In this document: one piece after another, positions 60,353 through 64,000 of the stretch
How positions within the stretch are numbered: the first letter of the stretch is position 1
How the letters are laid out: each line of letters opens with the position of its first letter
Assembly (NCBI GenBank): GCA_000729835.1
Contig: JFHB01000107.1
Span: 1 to 64,000 of the forward strand
DNA: 64,000 bases
Direction: 5' to 3'
DNA from: Atkinsonella hypoxylon
Taxonomy: Eukaryota; Ascomycota; Sordariomycetes; Hypocreales; Clavicipitaceae
The notes under the pieces: generated by a model
Database searches by the model: none
Told to the model about the DNA's origin: nothing
The model's input: the letters and a program-made list of their open reading frames with translations, nothing else
Position numbers and translations under genes: made by a program

Positions 60353-60878
60353 TATCAATAGGGAGATAGAAGAGATAACAGAAGAGAGAGAAGATAAAGA
60401 AGCTTCTAGTGTGTAGAAGAGTGTAAATTGCTTGCTTAATTCCTCTAACTTAGGAGGGAGGAAGCGGCCTATATATAGCTAATTCTAAGAGAGGAAGAAA
60501 GAGAAGAAGAGAAGGAAAAACAAGAAGGGAGATAGCTAGATACCCGAAAATCCTGCAGCTTGTAGAGCAAGAGAATTCCGAGAGATACTGAGTAATCCGT
60601 TGCACTGCCTCTATAAGAGGGGCTAATATTGGTGTGTGTAGAGCTCTATAACAAAGGAAAGATAACAGACTAGATTACCCCTGTTGTATTTTATCCTAGT
60701 CCACTACACCTACTTGTTTCCCACACTTAGTTGTTGTAACTAAGTTCCTTTGTTGTGCTACTGTTAGAGTAGTTGTGCTAGTAACAGCTGTTGGAGCTGA
60801 TGTTGCATGAAGCTGGCGATGTTGGTATCGCTGGTGTTGTGGCCACTTTTGGCACTAGTGTTGAAGCTACTTTTGATA
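60353..60878 (-). repeat. 5' LTR of E (526 bp)
   Basis: Partner of 54671-55196. The outer (right) end is the less mutated one, for example GGCGATGTTGGTATCGCTGG. Confidence 0.92.
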
Positions 60879-61171
60879 ACAAGCAACCCTTATAAGCAAC
60901 TCTATCCAACAATTATATTATTAGAAAGCCCTGATTCTTAGCTTTTAAATGGTATACTTCTTGAATTTCTACTATTGCTAGTTGTGGAGAAAATCGCTGT
61001 TAAAATTAACTATAGGTTAGGCAACTTTGCCTTAGTCGATTCTAGATGTTTCGCATCTAGTAACAGCGATATCTCTACCAAAAATCAACGTAACAAGACC
61101 TAATGAGGGTCACGTAATAGAGCAACTAGTAGGCATAAAAATAGGCTATATAGGGTAGCTTATTTTTAACA
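60879..61171 (-). repeat. 5' LTR of A2, outer part
   Basis: It begins with the ACAAG duplication and continues LTR-A to the terminus TTATTTTTAACA. Hairpin CTAGATGTTTCGCATCTAG is intact here. The next base belongs to A3 gag-pol. Confidence 0.9.
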
Positions 61172-63357
61172 AGACGGCCACTTCCTCCAATATCCAGCAA
61201 CTCAGGATTTAGACCTTCTAAATCCCCGTTATTAGAAGGAATCTGACTAGGAGCCCGTTTAGGAACTAGGGCTAATGGCTCTATAGCATCGTTATTGGTA
61301 TTATCTGCTTCTTCTTCTTTAAAGTCAGATAATTCCTCGATTCGGCTATATTCCTCTGGATTAAAACCAGGCTGTTGAGGGATTTAAACCTCTATAGGAT
61401 AACTAGCATTATAACCGCCATTATAACTATTGCTAGCTAGAAATCCCATATAAGAGAGATTAGCGTGGTTTTTACACACTCTAGGGGTCTCTTGCCCCTT
61501 AAGCTGTAAGAAAAAACTATACTTTTTGGGATTTAGAAGCCTACAGCAGCTTCTATTAGCTAGAAATAGCTGATTTCTAAGGAGAGTGCCCTCTATTAAA
61601 TAGTGCTTTAAACCACTAATTAGGTTAGTATCTAAACCTGGGCAATATAGAGCATCCTTTAGAGCTAAAGGCCTATATTTAGCTGGATTTATACTAACTA
61701 GTACCTGGAATACAGCAGTTCCCTGTCCTTTAGGATAAATAGGACCTCCTCTAGTAGCAATAGGCGCGGTTTTACCCTTTTTTATAGGCTTAAAAGTCCT
61801 AAAAAATGCCTTATTGTTAACTATATAACAGGTAGAACCTGTATTATATAGTAAGGAGTTTTTAATTATTCTATTAGAATAGTTAAAAGAAGGGGTATTA
61901 TTACTAGTAGTACTAGTATCACTAGTAGTAGATTCTGTATCTGAATCGTAAGAATCATCACTACTAGAACTGCTAGATTCACTATTAGAATCTATAGTAT
62001 CCTGGTTGCTAGTAGATAGGTTATAACAACCTATAGCAAAAGCAGCTTCTCCATCCTTATTCCTAGAGTTTTTGTTACTTCTTCTTCAGCCCTTCTACTT
62101 CTTCTTATTCTTAGAGGCTTTATCTGTATCTTTAGAGGCATTAGAATCGTTAGAATTAGAATCGGAATTCTTCTTCTGATTAGGAGGATTCTTTCCTTAG
62201 TTAGCTTTATTATTATTAGAACTATTAGAATTAAAAGCTTTATAACTAAGAGCCTTAGATATAGAGGAGCTTTTATCTCTTTGTTCTTCTAATAAGTTAG
62301 CTATAAGGAACTGTAAATTTAGCATTTTTACAGATAGACCTTGTGCTCTAGCAGCTCTAATAGAATATCGCTGCCTTTTAGCCTAGCTAGAGAAGGTCTT
62401 CTTTAAAGCATTAATATAATGATTTACCTAGTCAATAGAATCGATAGCTACACTATAGAGCTGTAATCTAGCTAGTAAATTATTAAATTCAGCATTAAAG
62501 GCCTCTAAAGATCCCTTATAGTTCGAAAACGATAAGTTATAATAACTAGCATATAGCGTACTACGTTGTATTTTAGCACTCTATAAATATTGCCTAACTA
62601 GAACGTTATAGGCATCTACAGAGGACTTATGCCAGCTTATAGCAGCTTAAGGTCTAGATTAGCAACTATCTCTTATAATTATAAGGATAATAGCTTGTTC
62701 TAAATCTACTAAAGTACTAGCTATACTAGGATTATTAATAAATTAAGGGAATCCTAGTGCCCTAAATTAAATAGTTAAAGCTTGCTTTTACTGTTTAAAA
62801 TTTTTAGGGCCTTTTAGCTTAGCAGCCTCTAGAATTAAGTGGACCTTCTTATTTAACTCTTTTATAGTGCCTTTATTAAAAGTAGGCAGAAAAGTAGCAC
62901 TATTAGAGGAACTAGAAGGTTTAGGAACTTTAAAAGAGACTTTAGAAGTCTTAGAAGTAACAGGATCTGCTTTAGGAGACCCTATAGAGAGTTTACCTAT
63001 AGATATAATTATAGTATCTAATTTACTTAGTAAATTAGCTATATTACCTTCATTTTGGCTTTATTTTGCTTCACTATACCTAATAAATCTATTTAGGGTC
63101 TCTTGTTACTTATCCATTTAAGCTTTCAGATTAGCTTGAATATTATAGACTTACACTACTCTTTCAGAAGCTAATCTAGCTTCTTTTAGAGCCTTCTTAG
63201 CTGTACGATCTTCTTCATTAGAAGAGGAATCTACTGGCTGAGGGGGGGATCTAGCTGGACCAGGAAAGCTAGTAGCAGCAGCTATAGCTGGTGTACTAGA
63301 ACCACTACCCCATTCAGGGCTTGTGCTCTTTCCCTTGCCTGTTCCTTTTAGTGCCAT
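61172..63357 (-). pseudogene. A3 gag and protease region (copia), truncated
   Basis: The start ATG at 63357 is intact and opens a 68-codon stretch beginning MALKGTGKGKSTSPEW, rich in Ser, Pro and Gly, before the first stop at 63151. Further on come a coiled-coil-like segment, the conserved RALGFP-FINNPSIASTLVD, a Ser/Asp-rich linker (about 61890-62000) and the protease motif YNTGSTCYIVNN at about 61818-61853. Single RIP stops interrupt it. The frame is cut at 61172, before the integrase finger. Confidence 0.83.
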
Positions 63358-64000
63358 TTTAAAGGATTTTTAATAGCTAATTTAACGCTCTTTATAGCTA
63401 ATTATAGCTAAATTACAGTGAAAATAGTAGTAAATAACAGTAATAACCTCTACTAGATATTAATAGATTGCTCTATTATAGGCCTAGAAGTGCCCTATAT
63501 CTTTAGAAATTATACTGAGATTTTTCTCCAATTTCTTTTGTAACAGCTATAACGGGCTCTAAAGGCTGCGTTGTATCGCAATCTGTATGCACATACAATT
63601 TGTATAGCAGACTAGATTAATAAGCGGTTGCGAGGGGCACAAAACATAGGTCCTAGCTATTTTTAGCTAAAAAATTCAGGAGATTCTTCTCTAATTAGGT
63701 TCCAATAAATTAGTGGAGACCTAGGCACAGCCAATTTAGGGATATCTAGCTAATTCCCACTTCAAAATCCTAACTAGTGGGATTACTACATAAATTAATT
63801 CTGCGACTGAAAACACAGGAATATCTACAACAAGAGCTGTTAGGCGTGCACTACAAATTGTAGTATAGCTACTAATAGAGGTGCACAGGGTGCACAATAT
63901 AACAACAACAAGCGATGCAGTGCAGCGCTAAGCTTATTTCTTAATAGAAATAATTGATTAGGCAGTGCCTAATAAAACGATTTATAGTGCAAATGTAATG
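63358..64000 (-). other. Leader of A3, partial
   Basis: It matches the A2 leader at about 53311-53980 and continues to the window end. No open frame is supported. Confidence 0.65.

Larger units (their letters stand above)
54671..60878 (-). mobile_element. E: Ty1/copia element inserted in LTR-A, youngest layer
   Basis: Two 526-bp LTRs (TATCAATAGGG..TTTTGATA) with perfect flanking ACAAG (54666-54670 and 60879-60883). It reads on the reverse strand: primer site beside the right LTR, polypurine tract beside the left. The LTRs differ at few positions and the body is less AT-converted than A, C or D, though its frame still carries many TAG/TAA. Removing it restores a continuous LTR-A. Confidence 0.93.
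47139..61171 (-). mobile_element. A2: Ty1/copia element, reverse strand, with E inserted in its 5' LTR
   Basis: It has 3' LTR 47139-47833, gag-pol, leader, primer binding site and 5' LTR (54259-54670 plus 60879-61171). The flanks do not match: CTAAC on the left (in C2), AGACG on the right (inside A3). A clean insertion would give the same five bases, so A2 appears to be a recombinant between two separately inserted A copies. It is less RIP-mutated than A1. Confidence 0.86.
61172..64000 (-). mobile_element. A3: 5' half of another A element, running off the window
   Basis: It aligns with A2 from about 51146 to 53980: part of pol before integrase, protease, Gag and most of the leader. Its 3' part is missing because LTR-A of A2 starts at 61171; its primer site and 5' LTR should lie about 0.3 kb beyond base 64000. 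It is the least RIP-mutated A copy and gives the best view of the Gag N-terminus. Confidence 0.86.

Overview
The window is a stack of long-terminal-repeat (LTR) retrotransposons from a filamentous ascomycete (Pezizomycotina). I found no host gene, tRNA, rRNA or other single-copy locus. Three observations point to this kind of organism. First, paired copies differ almost only by C-to-T and G-to-A changes, mostly at CpA and CpG, leaving TpA-rich DNA; this is the signature of repeat-induced point mutation (RIP). Second, the element types (a chromodomain Ty3/gypsy element and Ty1/copia elements with a single gag-pol frame) are typical of these fungi. Third, a TTAGGG telomere-type repeat is present. 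Nearly all coding frames are broken by TAA/TAG where Gln or Trp codons would be, so every gene is listed as a pseudogene.

Four families are named here for convenience. A is Ty1/copia, about 7.8 kb, with an LTR of about 700 bp (TGTTAAAAATAA..TTATTTTCAATA) and one gag-pol frame of about 1,780 codons. C is Ty3/gypsy with a chromodomain, about 8.1 kb, with an LTR of 323-325 bp. D is Ty3/gypsy, about 11.7 kb, with an LTR of 488 bp. E is Ty1/copia, 6.2 kb, with an LTR of 526 bp.

Layout: 1-276, two nested LTR-A pieces. 277-2899 and 21508-21549, an old D fragment (D'), split by C1 (2900-21507, target duplication GCTTT). C1 carries a 2.65 kb internal deletion at about 5258 and is split by D1 (6221-18676) and by a solo LTR-A (18918-19622, ACCTT). 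D1 holds another solo LTR-A (8817-9523, CTAGC). 21550-24403, D2, a scrambled D element. 24404-47138, C2, reverse strand, split by a tandem A array (A1, three LTRs and two bodies, 26119-41068, ACTAG). 47139-61171, A2, reverse strand, whose 5' LTR is split by E (54671-60878, ACAAG). 61172-64000, the 5' half of a further A copy (A3), reverse strand.

Several insertions can be checked inside the window, because another copy of the host element shows the matching empty site. The order of events on the left side is D' then C1 then D1 then solo LTR-A; on the right, D2 then C2 then A, with E the latest. The most interesting signal is where RIP did not act. The outer 100-370 bp of each element and short stretches around internal rearrangement breakpoints (5130-5400, 22660-23340, 23765-23960) keep GC-rich, readable sequence. 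Mutation therefore seems to have followed the extent of uninterrupted homology between copies.
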